64,000 nucleotides of DNA from Enterobacter vonholyi (GCF_008364555.1 NZ_VTUC01000003.1:124001-188000), one strand, 5' to 3'. Counted from the first letter of the stretch, positions 20,031 through 33,035 are shown. The notes: generated from the letters alone by a model not told the origin. A program made the numbers and translations.

Positions 20031-20080
20031 CCCTCACCCTAACCCTCTCCCTTTGGGAGAGGGCCGGGGTGATGGGAGGG
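20031..20080. repeat. Palindromic intergenic repeat between maeB and hemF
   Basis: CCCTCACCCT followed by the stem CCCTCTCCC TTT GGGAGAGGG (20043-20063) and GCCGGGGTGATGGGAGGG. The stem is the same family as that at 24571. It fills the whole gap between the convergent stops of maeB and hemF and probably acts as the shared transcript end. Confidence 0.7.
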
Positions 20081-21855
<1,775 letters not shown>

Positions 21856-22067
21856 GCGGCCTGAATACTAAAAAATGGGGTCCTGGTGTTATATCGTATC
21901 GTGTTTCCCGTTACGACAGTCCATGTTGAGAATTGTTTTACTTTTCATTTCAATACGTGACAAAGTGACATTATGCCAAATTTTGGCGAGATTTTCCCCG
22001 GTTATTGGCTAAAGGCGAGCTTCGCGCCATAATCACTGTTTTTAAACCCGAAAAGGCGGTTAATACC

Positions 22068-22493
22068 ATGGAGATACGCGTTTTTCGCCAGGAAGATTTC
22101 GAAGAGGTGATTACCCTTTGGGAGCGCTGCGATCTGCTGCGTCCGTGGAACGATCCGGAAATGGATATCGAACGTAAGGTGAATCACGACGTCAGTCTGT
22201 TTCTGGTCGCGGAAGTCAATGGCGAGGTTGTGGGGACGGTAATGGGCGGTTACGACGGCCACCGCGGCTCGGCCTATTATCTGGGCGTCCATCCGGAATA
22301 CCGTGGTCGCGGCATTGCCAATGCGCTGCTTAACCGGCTCGAGAAGAAGCTGATCGCCCGCGGCTGCCCGAAAATCCAGATTATGGTGCGGGAAGATAAC
22401 GATGTGGTGCTGGGCATGTATGAGCGTCTGGGCTACGAGCATTCTGACGTGCTGAATCTGGGAAAGCGTCTGATCGAAGATGAAGAGTACTGA
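22068..22493 (+). CDS. ypeA: YpeA, GNAT acetyltransferase
   Basis: A 141-residue GNAT-fold acetyltransferase with the acetyl-CoA motif [20 protein letters not shown] and a C-terminal [18 protein letters not shown]. It is nearly identical in pattern and length to E. coli YpeA. The ATG at 22068 (MEIRVFRQ) matches that start. The substrate is not known from sequence. It overlaps yfeZ by 14 nt, so the two are translationally coupled. Confidence 0.93.
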   Translation: MEIRVFRQEDFEEVITLWERCDLLRPWNDPEMDIERKVNHDVSLFLVAEVNGEVVGTVMGGYDGHRGSAYYLGVHPEYRGRGIANALLNRLEKKLIARGCPKIQIMVREDNDVVLGMYERLGYEHSDVLNLGKRLIEDEEY

Positions 22494-22929
22494 GATCCAT
22501 CCGGCAGACTATGACGCGCAGGGCCGCGTCAGGCTGCCCTTTTTATTCTGGTGCGTTCTGCTGCTCCAGGCCCGTACCTGGGTGCTGTTTGTGATGGCCG
22601 CCGCGTCGCGCGGGCAGGGCGATACGCTGCTGAATCTTTTTTATCCCGATCACGATGCTTTCTGGATCGGATTACTGCCGGGCATTCCGGCCGTACTGGC
22701 TTTTTTGGTCAGCGGACGGCGGCACCTGATCCCTCGTTTTTGGCGCACGCTTCGCTGGCTGTTAATCCTTGCCCAGACTGCGCTGCTCTTATGGCAGCCG
22801 GTTCTCTGGTGGTACGGTGAACCGCTGACGGGCACCGGCGTTGCGCTGGTGGTTGCTGATATTGTGGCGCTGCTGTGGCTGATGACCAACCCGCGTCTTC
22901 GCGCCTGTTTTGCGCCTCAGGATGATTAA
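22480..22929 (+). CDS. yfeZ: YfeZ, inner-membrane protein (DUF2919)
   Basis: A 149-residue integral membrane protein with about four hydrophobic helices ([70 protein letters not shown]). The start and layout agree with the DUF2919 family member YfeZ. Function is unknown. Its start lies inside the end of ypeA and yfeY follows after 63 bp behind its own predicted promoter. Confidence 0.88.
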   Translation: MKSTEIHPADYDAQGRVRLPFLFWCVLLLQARTWVLFVMAAASRGQGDTLLNLFYPDHDAFWIGLLPGIPAVLAFLVSGRRHLIPRFWRTLRWLLILAQTALLLWQPVLWWYGEPLTGTGVALVVADIVALLWLMTNPRLRACFAPQDD

Positions 22930-22932
22930 TCC

Positions 22933-22960
22933 GGCACTTTTTGCCGATGTCGCACTCCAA
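22933..22960 (+). promoter_or_regulatory. Predicted sigma-E promoter of yfeY
   Basis: GGCACTT (22933-22939), a 16-bp spacer and TCCAA (22956-22960) resemble the sigma-E consensus GGAACTT-N16-TCnnA. yfeY is a known RpoE-regulated lipoprotein gene in E. coli, which supports the call. Confidence 0.5.
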
Positions 22961-22992
22961 CAAGCGTTGATTTAACAAGTAAGGACGTTTTA

Positions 22993-23568
22993 ATGAAATC
23001 GCTGCGTTTACTCTTATGCGCTCTCCCGCTGGTATTGACCGGCTGTTCGACGCTCTCCTCCATTAACTGGTCCGCTGCGTATCCGTGGAACTGGTTTGGC
23101 TCATCAACGGAAGTAACCGAGCAGGGCGTGGGGAAAATTACCGCCGCGACGGCGCTGGATCAGAATGCTATCCAGGATGCGCTCAGCAGTGATTACCGCC
23201 TGCGCAGCGGCATGAAAACGGAGAATGGCAATATTGTTCGCTACTACGAGGCGCTGAAGGGCGACAAGCTGGCGCTGGTGATTAACGGTGACAAAGGCAC
23301 GGTCAACCGAATTGCCGTGATGGATGAAGATATTCCGACGGCGAGCGGTGTGAAGGTGGGGACCCCGTTTAGCGATCTTTATAAGCAGGCCTTTGGCAAC
23401 TGCGCCAGCGTGCCGTCTGACGACAAGGTTGCGGTGGAATGTAAGGCTGAAGGCAGCCAGCACATCAGCTATGTCTTCACCGGCACCTGGAGCGGCCCGG
23501 AAGGACTGATGCCGTCTGACGACACGCTTAAGAGCTGGAAAGTGAGCAAAATACTCTGGAAGCAGTAA
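22993..23568 (+). CDS. yfeY: YfeY, RpoE-regulated lipoprotein
   Basis: A 191-residue lipoprotein. The signal peptide MKSLRLLLCALPLVLTGC ends in a clear lipobox (LTGC, Cys18), and the residue after Cys is Ser, so sorting to the outer membrane is expected. The mature part has no catalytic motif I recognise and matches the DUF1131 family of RpoE-regulated lipoproteins. A good AAGTAAGGA ribosome-binding site lies before the ATG. A sigma-E-like promoter lies directly upstream, consistent with an envelope-stress role. Confidence 0.9.
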   Translation: MKSLRLLLCALPLVLTGCSTLSSINWSAAYPWNWFGSSTEVTEQGVGKITAATALDQNAIQDALSSDYRLRSGMKTENGNIVRYYEALKGDKLALVINGDKGTVNRIAVMDEDIPTASGVKVGTPFSDLYKQAFGNCASVPSDDKVAVECKAEGSQHISYVFTGTWSGPEGLMPSDDTLKSWKVSKILWKQ

Positions 23569-23604
23569 TTTGCGCCTGAGCAAACCGCCTCGCTGAAATC
23601 CGGG

Positions 23605-24560
<956 letters not shown>

Positions 24561-24570
24561 TGGCATTTCT

Positions 24571-24620
24571 CCCTCTCCCTGCGGGAGAGGGCCGGGGTGA
24601 GGGCACCAGGCCTCACCCTT
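24571..24620. repeat. Double palindromic repeat between yfeX and cysP
   Basis: Two adjacent stem-loops: CCCTCTCCC TGC GGGAGAGGG (24571-24591), and GGGTGAGG with CCTCACCC (24595-24602 and 24611-24618), followed by a T-rich stretch. The first stem is the same family as at 20043. It may serve as the yfeX terminator. Confidence 0.7.
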
Positions 24621-24644
24621 ATTCCCTTTTCTGCTTCTAAATCA

Positions 24645-24732
24645 CCAAACGGTATATAAAACCGTTACTCCTTTCATCCCCGTTATAAATATTATGACTA
24701 TAAGATAGTCATCACATTTATAAGGGTGCGCA
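24645..24732 (+). promoter_or_regulatory. cysP promoter and CysB control region
   Basis: The AT-rich segment before cysP, where CysB would bind. A likely -10 is TAAGAT (24701-24706). It sits in a 7-bp inverted repeat ATGACTA-TAAGA-TAGTCAT (24694-24712). The -35 region is weak, as expected for an activator-dependent promoter. CysB control is known for the E. coli operon and inferred here. Confidence 0.45.
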
Positions 24733-25746
24733 ATGGCCGTTACTGTACTGAAAAAAGGAACTCTGGCGCTGGCAGGTTTACTGCTGGTGGCACAGGCGCA
24801 GGCGACTGAACTGTTGAACAGTTCGTATGACGTCTCCCGCGAGCTGTTTGCCGCCCTTAATCCCCCGTTCGAACAGCAGTGGGCGAAAGACAATAACGGC
24901 GATAAGCTCACCATCAAGCAGTCCCACGCCGGGTCGTCCAAGCAGGCGCTGGCCATTCTTCAGGGACTGAAAGCGGACGTCGTGACCTACAACCAGGTGA
25001 CTGACGTGCAGATCCTGCACGACAAAGGCAAGCTCATCCCGGCGGACTGGCAGAGCCGTCTGCCGAACAACAGCTCGCCGTTCTACTCCACCATGGGTTT
25101 CCTGGTGCGTAAGGGCAATCCGAAGAATATCCACGACTGGAGCGACCTGGTGCGTTCCGACGTGAAGCTGATTTTCCCGAACCCAAAAACCTCCGGTAAC
25201 GCGCGTTACACCTATTTAGCGGCGTGGGGCGCGGCGGACAAGGCTGACGGTAACGATAAAGCCAAAACCGAGCAGTTCATGACCCAGTTCCTGAAAAACG
25301 TCGAAGTGTTTGATACCGGCGGCCGTGGAGCGACCACGACCTTCGCAGAACGCGGTCTGGGCGATGTGCTGATAAGCTTTGAGTCGGAAGTGAACAACAT
25401 CCGCAAGCAGTATGAAGCGCAGGGCTTTGAGGTGGTTATCCCGAAAACCAACATTCTGGCCGAGTTCCCGGTCGCATGGGTGGATAAAAACGTGCAGGCG
25501 AACGGTACCGAGAAAGCGGCAAAAGCCTATCTCAACTACCTGTACAGCCCTCAGGCGCAGACCATCATTACCGATTACTACTACCGCGTAAACAACCCGG
25601 ACGTGATGAACAAGCTGAAAGATAAGTTCCCGCAGACCGCGCTGTTCCGCGTCGAAGATCATTTTGGCTCCTGGCCTGATGTGATGAAAACGCATTTTGC
25701 CAGCGGCGGTGAGTTAGACAAACTGCTGGCGGCGGGGCATAAGTAA
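24733..25746 (+). CDS. cysP: CysP, periplasmic thiosulfate-binding protein
   Basis: The solute receptor that hands thiosulfate (and sulfate) to the CysTWA transporter. The 337-residue product has a signal peptide ending near AQAQA-TE (about residue 25) and the family segments [46 protein letters not shown] and [16 protein letters not shown]. The stop overlaps the cysT start by one base (TAATG). It is the first gene of cysPTWA. Confidence 0.96.
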   Translation: MAVTVLKKGTLALAGLLLVAQAQATELLNSSYDVSRELFAALNPPFEQQWAKDNNGDKLTIKQSHAGSSKQALAILQGLKADVVTYNQVTDVQILHDKGKLIPADWQSRLPNNSSPFYSTMGFLVRKGNPKNIHDWSDLVRSDVKLIFPNPKTSGNARYTYLAAWGAADKADGNDKAKTEQFMTQFLKNVEVFDTGGRGATTTFAERGLGDVLISFESEVNNIRKQYEAQGFEVVIPKTNILAEFPVAWVDKNVQANGTEKAAKAYLNYLYSPQAQTIITDYYYRVNNPDVMNKLKDKFPQTALFRVEDHFGSWPDVMKTHFASGGELDKLLAAGHK

Positions 25747-26579
25747 TGTTTGCAGTTTCGACAAAACGCGTGCTGCCGGGCTTTACCTTAAGCCTCGGGA
25801 CCAGCCTGCTGTTCGTCTGCCTGATCCTGCTGTTGCCGCTCAGCGCGCTGGTGATGCAGCTTGCTCAGATGAGCTGGGCGCAGTACTGGGACGTGGTCAC
25901 CAACCCGCAGGTGGTGGCGGCCTATAAGGTGACGCTGCTGTCGGCGTTTGTCGCCTCCATTTTTAACGGCGTGTTTGGCCTGCTGATGGCGTGGATCCTG
26001 ACCCGCTATCGCTTCCCGGGCCGCACGCTGCTTGACGCCCTGATGGATCTGCCGTTTGCGCTGCCGACGGCGGTGGCAGGCTTAACCCTCGCGTCGCTCT
26101 TCTCTGTAAACGGGCTGTACGGCGAGTGGCTGGCGAAATTTGATATTAAAGTAACCTACACCTGGCTCGGTATCGCGGTGGCGATGGCCTTCACCAGCAT
26201 CCCGTTTGTGGTACGTACCGTGCAGCCGGTGCTGGAAGAGTTGGGTCCGGAATACGAAGAAGCGGCGGAAACGCTGGGCGCCACGCGCTGGCAGAGCTTC
26301 CGCAAGGTGGTGCTGCCGGAGCTCTCTCCAGCGCTGATGGCAGGTGTCGCGCTGTCGTTTACCCGCAGCCTCGGTGAGTTCGGCGCGGTGATTTTTATCG
26401 CCGGGAACATCGCCTGGAAAACGGAAGTGACCTCGCTGATGATTTTCATCCGCCTGCAGGAGTTTGATTATCCGGCGGCGAGCGCGATTGCTTCGGTGAT
26501 CCTCGCCGCCTCGCTGCTGCTGCTGTACTCGATTAACACTCTGCAAAGTCGCTTTGGTCGACGTGTGGTAGGTCACTGA
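25746..26579 (+). CDS. cysT: CysT, sulfate/thiosulfate ABC permease
   Basis: A 277-residue membrane permease subunit with six predicted helices and the inner-membrane ABC EAA loop (EEAAETLGATRWQSFRKVVLP, about residues 174-194) that docks on CysA. It forms the heterodimeric channel with CysW. Also named cysU. Starts inside the cysP stop and its own stop overlaps the cysW start, so the operon is tightly coupled. Confidence 0.96.
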   Translation: MFAVSTKRVLPGFTLSLGTSLLFVCLILLLPLSALVMQLAQMSWAQYWDVVTNPQVVAAYKVTLLSAFVASIFNGVFGLLMAWILTRYRFPGRTLLDALMDLPFALPTAVAGLTLASLFSVNGLYGEWLAKFDIKVTYTWLGIAVAMAFTSIPFVVRTVQPVLEELGPEYEEAAETLGATRWQSFRKVVLPELSPALMAGVALSFTRSLGEFGAVIFIAGNIAWKTEVTSLMIFIRLQEFDYPAASAIASVILAASLLLLYSINTLQSRFGRRVVGH

Positions 26580-27454
26580 TGGCGGAAGTTACGCAATTGA
26601 AGCGATACGATGCGCCCCGCATCAACTGGGGTAAATGGTTTCTGATTGGGGCGGGCGTGCTGGTTTCCGCCCTCATTCTCGTCGTGCCGACGATTTATAT
26701 TTTCGTTCAGGCGTTCAGCAAGGGTCTGATGCCCGCGCTGGAAAACCTGGCGAACCCGGATATGCTCCATGCCATCTGGCTCACCGTGCTGATTGCCCTG
26801 ATCACCGTTCCGGTGAACCTGGTGTTCGGGACCCTGCTGGCGTGGCTGGTGACGCGCTTTAACTTCCCCGGACGTCAGCTGCTGCTGACCCTGCTGGATA
26901 TTCCGTTTGCCGTGTCGCCGGTGGTGGCGGGCCTGGTGTACCTGCTCTTTTACGGCTCCAACGGCCCACTGGGCGGCTGGCTGGATGCGCATAACCTGCA
27001 GATCATGTTCGCCTGGCCGGGCATGGTGCTGGTCACCATCTTCGTGACCTGTCCGTTCGTGGTGCGCGAGCTGGTGCCGGTGATGTTAAGCCAGGGGAGC
27101 AACGAAGACGAAGCGGCGGTGCTGCTGGGTGCTTCGGGCTGGCAAATGTTCCGCCGCGTGACGCTGCCGAACATCCGCTGGGCGCTGCTTTACGGCGTGG
27201 TGCTGACCAACGCCCGCGCGATTGGCGAGTTCGGTGCCGTTTCCGTTGTTTCCGGCTCCATTCGCGGTGAAACCCTGTCGCTGCCGCTGCAGATTGAACT
27301 GCTGCAGCAGGACTACAACACCATCGGCTCGTTTACTGCCGCAGCGTTGCTGACGCTGATGGCCATTTTGACCCTGTTTTTGAAGAGTGTGGTGCAGTGG
27401 CGTTTAGAAAATCAGGAAAAACGTCAGCATCAGGAGGGAAATCATGAGCATTGA
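26579..27454 (+). CDS. cysW: CysW, sulfate/thiosulfate ABC permease
   Basis: The second permease subunit, 291 residues, paralogous to CysT, with the EAA loop [21 protein letters not shown] and a matching [15 protein letters not shown] segment. A polar, basic C-terminal tail ([15 protein letters not shown]) extends past the last helix. Its end overlaps cysA by 11 nt. Confidence 0.96.
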   Translation: MAEVTQLKRYDAPRINWGKWFLIGAGVLVSALILVVPTIYIFVQAFSKGLMPALENLANPDMLHAIWLTVLIALITVPVNLVFGTLLAWLVTRFNFPGRQLLLTLLDIPFAVSPVVAGLVYLLFYGSNGPLGGWLDAHNLQIMFAWPGMVLVTIFVTCPFVVRELVPVMLSQGSNEDEAAVLLGASGWQMFRRVTLPNIRWALLYGVVLTNARAIGEFGAVSVVSGSIRGETLSLPLQIELLQQDYNTIGSFTAAALLTLMAILTLFLKSVVQWRLENQEKRQHQEGNHEH

Positions 27455-28538
27455 GATTGCCAATATTAAGAAGTCTTTTGGTCGCACCCAGGTGCTGAAT
27501 GATATCTCGCTGGATATCCCTTCCGGACAAATGGTGGCGCTGCTGGGGCCGTCCGGCTCGGGCAAAACCACGCTGCTGCGCATTATCGCCGGGCTTGAGC
27601 ATCAGACCAGCGGGCATATCCGCTTCCACGGCACCGACGTGAGCCGCCTGCACGCCCGCGATCGTAAAGTGGGTTTTGTGTTCCAGCATTACGCGCTGTT
27701 CCGCCACATGACCGTGTTTGACAACATCGCGTTTGGGCTTACCGTGCTGCCGCGTCGCGAGCGCCCGGATGCGGCAACCATTAAGGCGAAGGTGACCAAA
27801 CTGCTGGAGATGGTGCAGCTGGCTCACCTGGCGGATCGTTTCCCGGCCCAGCTGTCCGGCGGGCAGAAACAGCGCGTAGCGCTGGCTCGCGCGCTGGCCG
27901 TTGAACCGCAAATTCTGCTGCTGGACGAGCCCTTCGGCGCGCTGGATGCGCAGGTGCGTAAAGAGCTGCGCCGCTGGCTGCGTCAGCTCCATGAAGAGCT
28001 GAAATTCACCAGCGTCTTCGTGACCCACGATCAGGAAGAGGCGATGGAAGTTGCGGATCGCGTGGTGGTCATGAGCCAGGGCAACATTGAGCAGGTTGAC
28101 GAACCGGAGCAGCTCTGGCGTGAACCGGCGACCCGCTTCGTGCTGGAGTTTATGGGCGAGGTGAACCGTCTGCAGGGCACTATTCGCGGCGGTCAGTTCC
28201 ACGTGGGCGCGCACCGCTGGCCGCTGGGCTATACCTCCGCGCATCAGGGGCCGGTCGATCTGTTCCTGCGTCCGTGGGAAGTGGACGTGAGCCGCCGAAC
28301 CAGCCTGGATTCACCGCTGCCGGTGCAGGTGCTGGAAGCGAGCCCTAAAGGTCACTACACCCAACTGGTGGTACAGCCGCTGGGCTGGTATACCGAGCCC
28401 CTGACCGTGGTCATGCGCGACGACGTGCCGCCGCACCGGGGGGAGCGCCTGTTTGTCGGGCTGCAGCATGCCCGGATTTATCACGGGAAGGAGCGCATCG
28501 AGACGCGAGAGGATATTGCTCTGGCGGAGTCAGCCTGA
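27444..28538 (+). CDS. cysA: CysA, sulfate/thiosulfate ABC ATPase
   Basis: The ATPase that powers CysTW. The 364-residue product has Walker A ([12 protein letters not shown], about residue 34), the Q-loop (FVFQHYALF), the signature [15 protein letters not shown], Walker B ([12 protein letters not shown]), the H-loop ([11 protein letters not shown]) and a C-terminal TOBE-like regulatory domain of about 120 residues. An AGGAGG ribosome-binding site lies within the end of cysW. Confidence 0.97.
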   Translation: MSIEIANIKKSFGRTQVLNDISLDIPSGQMVALLGPSGSGKTTLLRIIAGLEHQTSGHIRFHGTDVSRLHARDRKVGFVFQHYALFRHMTVFDNIAFGLTVLPRRERPDAATIKAKVTKLLEMVQLAHLADRFPAQLSGGQKQRVALARALAVEPQILLLDEPFGALDAQVRKELRRWLRQLHEELKFTSVFVTHDQEEAMEVADRVVVMSQGNIEQVDEPEQLWREPATRFVLEFMGEVNRLQGTIRGGQFHVGAHRWPLGYTSAHQGPVDLFLRPWEVDVSRRTSLDSPLPVQVLEASPKGHYTQLVVQPLGWYTEPLTVVMRDDVPPHRGERLFVGLQHARIYHGKERIETREDIALAESA

Positions 28539-28559
28539 TAGGTTATTAGGATGTTTATC

Positions 28560-28642
28560 GCCCGGTGGCGCTGCGCTTACCGGGCCTACAGTTATCACTG
28601 CGTCTTGTAGGCCGGGTAAGCGAAACGCCACCCGGCTTTTTT
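28560..28642. repeat. BIME: two opposed REP units between cysA and cysM
   Basis: REP 1, GCCCGGTGGCGC...ACCGGGC (28560-28585), and REP 2, GCCGGGTAAGCG...CACCCGGC (28611-28636), lie head to head about 25 bp apart. The second is followed by TTTTTTATT, so it can also act as a rho-independent terminator separating cysPTWA from cysM. Confidence 0.8.
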
Positions 28643-28656
28643 ATTGAGTAAAAAAC

Positions 28657-29568
28657 GTGAATACACTCGAACACACCATCGGCAACACCCCTCTGGTCAA
28701 ACTTCAGCGCATGGGGCCGGCTAACGGCAGCGAAATCTGGGTCAAACTCGAAGGCAATAACCCGGCGGGGTCGGTAAAAGATCGTGCCGCGCTGTCGATG
28801 ATTGTCCAGGCTGAAAAGCGCGGAGAAATTAAGCCGGGAGACGTGCTGATTGAAGCCACCAGCGGTAACACCGGTATCGCCCTGGCGATGATTGCGGCGC
28901 TGAAAGGCTACCGCATGAAGCTGCTGATGCCTGACAACATGAGCCAGGAGCGCCGCGCCGCGATGCGTGCCTACGGGGCCGAGCTGATTCTGGTGAGCAA
29001 AGAGCAGGGGATGGAAGGCGCGCGCGACCTGGCGTTAGAAATGGCCGAGCGCGGCGAAGGTAAACTGCTCGATCAGTTTAATAACCCGGACAACCCGTAC
29101 GCGCACTACACCACAACCGGCCCGGAAATCTGGCAGCAAACCGACGGGCGAATCACCCATTTTGTCTCCAGCATGGGCACCACCGGCACCATTACCGGCG
29201 TATCGCGTTTTCTGCGCGAGCAGGACAAAGCCGTCACCATTGTGGGCCTGCAGCCGGAAGAGGGGAGCAGCATTCCGGGCATTCGCCGCTGGCCGGCGGA
29301 GTATATGCCCGGCATCTTTAATGCGCAGCTTGTGGACCAGGTGCTGGATCTTCACCAGCGCGAGGCGGAAAATACCATGCGTGAGCTGGCCGTGCGCGAA
29401 GGTATCTTCTGCGGCGTCAGCTCGGGCGGCGCGGTAGCGGGCGCGATTCGGGTAGCGCAGGCAAACCCGGGCGCTGTGGTGGTGGCGATTATTTGCGATC
29501 GAGGCGATCGCTATCTGTCTACCGGCGTCTTTGGTGAAGAGAGTTATTCGCAGGGGGCGGGGATTTAA
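28657..29568 (+). CDS. cysM: CysM, O-acetylserine sulfhydrylase B
   Basis: A PLP enzyme that forms cysteine from O-acetylserine and sulfide or, preferentially, S-sulfocysteine from thiosulfate. The 303-residue product has the PLP lysine in [11 protein letters not shown] (about residue 41), the substrate loop [13 protein letters not shown], the phosphate-binding GTTGTITG and a C-terminal [10 protein letters not shown]. The start codon is GTG. It is probably partly insulated from cysA by the BIME, though it is often transcribed as part of the cys operon. pdxK, which makes its cofactor, starts 5 bp after its stop. Confidence 0.96.
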   Translation: MNTLEHTIGNTPLVKLQRMGPANGSEIWVKLEGNNPAGSVKDRAALSMIVQAEKRGEIKPGDVLIEATSGNTGIALAMIAALKGYRMKLLMPDNMSQERRAAMRAYGAELILVSKEQGMEGARDLALEMAERGEGKLLDQFNNPDNPYAHYTTTGPEIWQQTDGRITHFVSSMGTTGTITGVSRFLREQDKAVTIVGLQPEEGSSIPGIRRWPAEYMPGIFNAQLVDQVLDLHQREAENTMRELAVREGIFCGVSSGGAVAGAIRVAQANPGAVVVAIICDRGDRYLSTGVFGEESYSQGAGI

Positions 29569-29573
29569 GCGTC

Positions 29574-30410
29574 ATGGAGATGATTCTATTCCGGGATAAT
29601 ACCCGGGCGCAGCAAACTGATATTGTCGCGGTACAGTCTCAGGTGGTGTACGGCAGCGTGGGTAACAGCATTGCGGTGCCGAATATTCGAACCCACAGGC
29701 TGAACGTCACCGCCGTGCCAACGGTACTGTTCAGCAACACGCCACACTATGACACCTTCTATGGTGGCGTGATCCCCGATGAGTGGTTCAGCGGCTACCT
29801 GAAGGCGCTGGAAGAGCGAGAGATTCTGCGCGAGCTTAAGGCGGTTACCACAGGCTATATGGGCAGTGCCAGCCAAATAGTCCTGCTGGCGCAGTGGCTG
29901 AAGGCGGTCAAGGCACAGCATCCTGATCTGCTGGTGCTGGTTGACCCGGTTATTGGCGATATCGACAGCGGGATGTACGTGAAGCCAGATATCCCGCAGG
30001 CGTATCGGGAGCACCTGCTGCCGCTGGCGCAGGGGATTACGCCAAACGTCTACGAGCTGGAAGTGTTAAGCGGCAAGCCGTGCCGCACGCCGGAAAGCGC
30101 CATCGCGGCGGCACAGGGACTGCTCTCAGACAGCCTGAAATGGGTGGCGATCACCAGCGCGCCGGTCGCAGACGACCCGCAAAACATCCACGTGGTACTG
30201 GTGACGAATGAGGGCGTGACTGTCAGCGCGCACCCGCGCGTAGAAACCGATCTGAAAGGGACGGGAGACCTGTTTTGTTCAGAGCTGGTGAGCGGCATTG
30301 TTGAGGGAAAAACCGTTGCCGATGCCATTCGCATGGCCGGCGATCGGGTGACTGACGTCATGCTCTATACCCAGTCGAAAGGCTACGACGAGCTTATCCT
30401 CCCCGCATAA
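29574..30410 (+). CDS. pdxK: PdxK, pyridoxal/pyridoxine kinase
   Basis: Phosphorylates pyridoxine, pyridoxal and pyridoxamine (and hydroxymethylpyrimidine) with ATP. The 278-residue ribokinase-fold protein has [40 protein letters not shown] and the anion-hole motif [11 protein letters not shown] with the catalytic Asp. The start is ATG at 29574 (a second ATG lies two codons on). It is more divergent from E. coli PdxK than its neighbours are from theirs, especially in the middle and at the C terminus, but all motifs are kept. It lies 5 bp after cysM, whose product uses pyridoxal phosphate. Confidence 0.92.
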   Translation: MEMILFRDNTRAQQTDIVAVQSQVVYGSVGNSIAVPNIRTHRLNVTAVPTVLFSNTPHYDTFYGGVIPDEWFSGYLKALEEREILRELKAVTTGYMGSASQIVLLAQWLKAVKAQHPDLLVLVDPVIGDIDSGMYVKPDIPQAYREHLLPLAQGITPNVYELEVLSGKPCRTPESAIAAAQGLLSDSLKWVAITSAPVADDPQNIHVVLVTNEGVTVSAHPRVETDLKGTGDLFCSELVSGIVEGKTVADAIRMAGDRVTDVMLYTQSKGYDELILPA

Positions 30411-30412
30411 AC

Positions 30413-30440
30413 AAAAATGGCGCCCGAAGGCGCCATTTTT
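30413..30440. terminator. Bidirectional terminator between pdxK and crr
   Basis: Stem AAAAATGGCGCC / GGCGCCATTTTT with a CGAA tetraloop. It ends both the rightward cysM-pdxK and the leftward ptsHI-crr transcripts. Confidence 0.92.
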
Positions 30441-30455
30441 CTGTGCGGGCAAGAA

Positions 30456-30965
30456 TTACTTCTTGATGCGGATAACCGGGGTTTCACCCACGGTGACGCT
30501 GCCAGACAGTTTGATCAGTTCTTTGATTTCGTCCATGTTGGAGATAACAACCGGCGTCAGGGTAGACTTGGCTTTTTCTTCCAGCAGTGGCAGATCGAAT
30601 TCAATCACCGGGTCGCCAACTTTAACACGCTGGCCTTCTTCCGCGATACGTTTGAAGCCTTCGCCTTTCAGTTCAACGGTGTCGATACCGAAGTGAACGA
30701 ACAGTTCGATACCGCTATCAGATTCGATAGAGAACGCATGGTTGGTTTCAAAAATTTTACCGATGGTGCCGTCAACTGGAGCAACCATTTTGTTGCCAGT
30801 TGGTTTGATAGCAATGCCATCACCAACGATTTTCTCAGCAAACACTACATCCGGCACGTCTTCGATGTTGACGATCTCGCCGGAGAGCGGAGCAACAATC
30901 TCAATAGTTCCGGAGTCTTTCTTATCATCAGAAACCAGAGATTTCAGTTTATCGAACAAACCCAT
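30456..30965 (-). CDS. crr: Crr, PTS glucose-specific EIIA
   Basis: EIIA-Glc takes phosphate from HPr and passes it to EIIBC-Glc. It also controls adenylate cyclase and inducer exclusion. The 169-residue product has the phosphorylated His in [11 protein letters not shown] (about residue 91) and the upstream active-site His in NHAFSI. It is 40 bp downstream of ptsI. Confidence 0.98.
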   Translation of the reverse strand: MGLFDKLKSLVSDDKKDSGTIEIVAPLSGEIVNIEDVPDVVFAEKIVGDGIAIKPTGNKMVAPVDGTIGKIFETNHAFSIESDSGIELFVHFGIDTVELKGEGFKRIAEEGQRVKVGDPVIEFDLPLLEEKAKSTLTPVVISNMDEIKELIKLSGSVTVGETPVIRIKK

Positions 30966-31005
30966 GATCTTCTCCTAAGCAGTAATTTGGGCCGCATCTC
31001 GTGGA

Positions 31006-32733
31006 TTAGCAGATTGTTTTTTCTTCAATGAACTTGTTAACCAGCGTCATTAACTCGTCCGTTGTCGGTTGAGCAAGAGCCTGCTCTGCTAACACCTTCG
31101 CATCTTCGAAGTTCGTGTTACGGATAATCTTCTTAATGCGCGGGATGGAAATGGCGCTCATAGAGAATTCGTCCAGACCCATACCCAGCAACAGAAGTGT
31201 AGCACGTTCGTCGCCTGCAAGCTCACCACACATGCCAGTCCATTTACCTTCTGCATGAGAAGCATCAATAACTTGCTTGATCAAGTTCAGTACGGACGGT
31301 GACATTGGCTGGTAGAGATGTGAAATCATATCATTACCACGGTCAACTGCCAGGGTGTACTGCGTTAAATCATTGGTGCCGATACTAAAGAAATCAACTT
31401 CTTTGGCTAAATGACGCGCAATGGTCGCCGCCGCAGGTGTTTCCACCATTACGCCGATCTCGATTGACTCGTCAAACGCTTTACCTTCGTCGCGCAGTTC
31501 CTGCTTGTAGATTTCGATCTCTTTCTTCAGTGCACGCACTTCTTCAACAGAGATGATCATCGGGAACATGATGCGCAGTTTACCGAAAGCAGAGGCACGC
31601 AGGATCGCGCGAACCTGGTCACGCAGGATCTCTTTACGATCCATCGCGATACGAATCGCACGCCAGCCCAGGAACGGGTTCTCTTCTTTCGGGAAGTTCA
31701 TGTACGGCAGCTCTTTATCGCCACCAATGTCCATAGTACGGACGATAACCGCCTGAGAGCCACACGCTTCAGCCACGGCTTTATAGGCAGCAAACTGCTC
31801 TTCTTCCGTTGGCAGCGCGTCGCGGTCCATGAACAGGAATTCTGTACGATAGAGACCTACGCCTTCCGCACCGTTGCGCTCAGCGCCATCAACGTCGCGA
31901 ACGGTACCGATGTTTGCGCATACTTCTACCTGATGGCCGTCAAGGGTGATAGCTGGCAGGTCTTTCAGCTTAGCGAGTTCCGCTTTTTCAGTCGCAACCT
32001 GCTCCTGAACCGCGCGCAGTTTATCGATCTCTTCATTAGTTGGGTTGACGTAAACCAGATTGTTTACGGCATCCAGAATCAGATAGTCGCCGTTTTTCAC
32101 CTGAGAGGTGACGCTACCGGTACCCACGATGGCAGGCAGTTCCAGAGAGCGCGCCATGATAGAGGTATGGGAGGTACGGCCACCCGCGTCGGTGATGAAA
32201 CCGAGGACCTTTTTCAGGTTCAGCTGTGCGGTTTCAGACGGGGTGAGGTCCGCGGCAACCAGGATCACTTCATCCTGAATTGCGCTCAGGTCGATAATGG
32301 CCAGACCCAGGATGTTGCGCAGCAGGCGCTTACCGATGTCACGTACGTCAGCCGCACGCTCTTTCAGGTATTCATCATCCAGTTCTTCCAGGGCAGTTGC
32401 CTGACCTTCGATAACTTCATGCGCAGCCGCGTCGGCCGTCATGCCTTTATCTTTAATCAGGGCTATGATTTCCTGCTCCAGCTCCTCATCTTCGAGCAGC
32501 ATGATGTGCCCTTCGAAGATGGCTTCTTTTTCTTCACCGAAAGTTTCGCCAGCTTTAGTTTTGATTGCTTCCAGTTGCGCAGATGCCTTGGCACGACCGC
32601 TCAGAAAACGTTCAACTTCCTGATCAACCTTGTCGGCAGAAATTTTTTTCCGGTCGATGACGATCTCGTCTTCTTTCAGCAGCAGTGCTTTGCCGAAAGC
32701 GATACCCGGGGATGCTAAAATGCCTGAAATCAT
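31006..32733 (-). CDS. ptsI: PtsI, PTS enzyme I
   Basis: Transfers phosphate from phosphoenolpyruvate to HPr. The 575-residue product has the N-terminal HPr-binding domain, the phosphorylated His in [12 protein letters not shown] (about residue 189) and the C-terminal PEP-binding domain with [26 protein letters not shown] and the active-site Cys in GMCGELAGD. It lies 44 bp downstream of ptsH. Confidence 0.98.
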   Translation of the reverse strand: MISGILASPGIAFGKALLLKEDEIVIDRKKISADKVDQEVERFLSGRAKASAQLEAIKTKAGETFGEEKEAIFEGHIMLLEDEELEQEIIALIKDKGMTADAAAHEVIEGQATALEELDDEYLKERAADVRDIGKRLLRNILGLAIIDLSAIQDEVILVAADLTPSETAQLNLKKVLGFITDAGGRTSHTSIMARSLELPAIVGTGSVTSQVKNGDYLILDAVNNLVYVNPTNEEIDKLRAVQEQVATEKAELAKLKDLPAITLDGHQVEVCANIGTVRDVDGAERNGAEGVGLYRTEFLFMDRDALPTEEEQFAAYKAVAEACGSQAVIVRTMDIGGDKELPYMNFPKEENPFLGWRAIRIAMDRKEILRDQVRAILRASAFGKLRIMFPMIISVEEVRALKKEIEIYKQELRDEGKAFDESIEIGVMVETPAAATIARHLAKEVDFFSIGTNDLTQYTLAVDRGNDMISHLYQPMSPSVLNLIKQVIDASHAEGKWTGMCGELAGDERATLLLLGMGLDEFSMSAISIPRIKKIIRNTNFEDAKVLAEQALAQPTTDELMTLVNKFIEEKTIC

Positions 32734-32777
32734 AACCCTACCTTACTTGTGACTGATATTTAAAAGAACCCGGAAAC

Positions 32778-33035
32778 TTACTCGAGCTCAGCCATCAGTT
32801 TTACCAGATGCTCAACTGCTTTCTGCTCGTCTTCACCTTCCGCAGAGATGGTGACAACGGTGCCCTGAGTCAGGCCTAGAGTCTGCAGTTTGAACAGGCT
32901 TTTTGCGCTCGCGCTTTTGCCGTTGGAAGTCACAGTGATTTCAGAAGAAAAGCCTTTTGCTTCTTTAACAAACTGAGCAGCAGGGCGGGTGTGCAGACCG
33001 TTCGGAGCGGTAATGGTAACTTCTTGCTGGAACAT
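32778..33035 (-). CDS. ptsH: PtsH, phosphocarrier HPr
   Basis: The 85-residue phosphocarrier, with His15 in [13 protein letters not shown] and Ser46 in [11 protein letters not shown]. It is the first gene of ptsH-ptsI-crr. Length and sequence are those of enterobacterial HPr. Confidence 0.98.
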   Translation of the reverse strand: MFQQEVTITAPNGLHTRPAAQFVKEAKGFSSEITVTSNGKSASAKSLFKLQTLGLTQGTVVTISAEGEDEQKAVEHLVKLMAELE

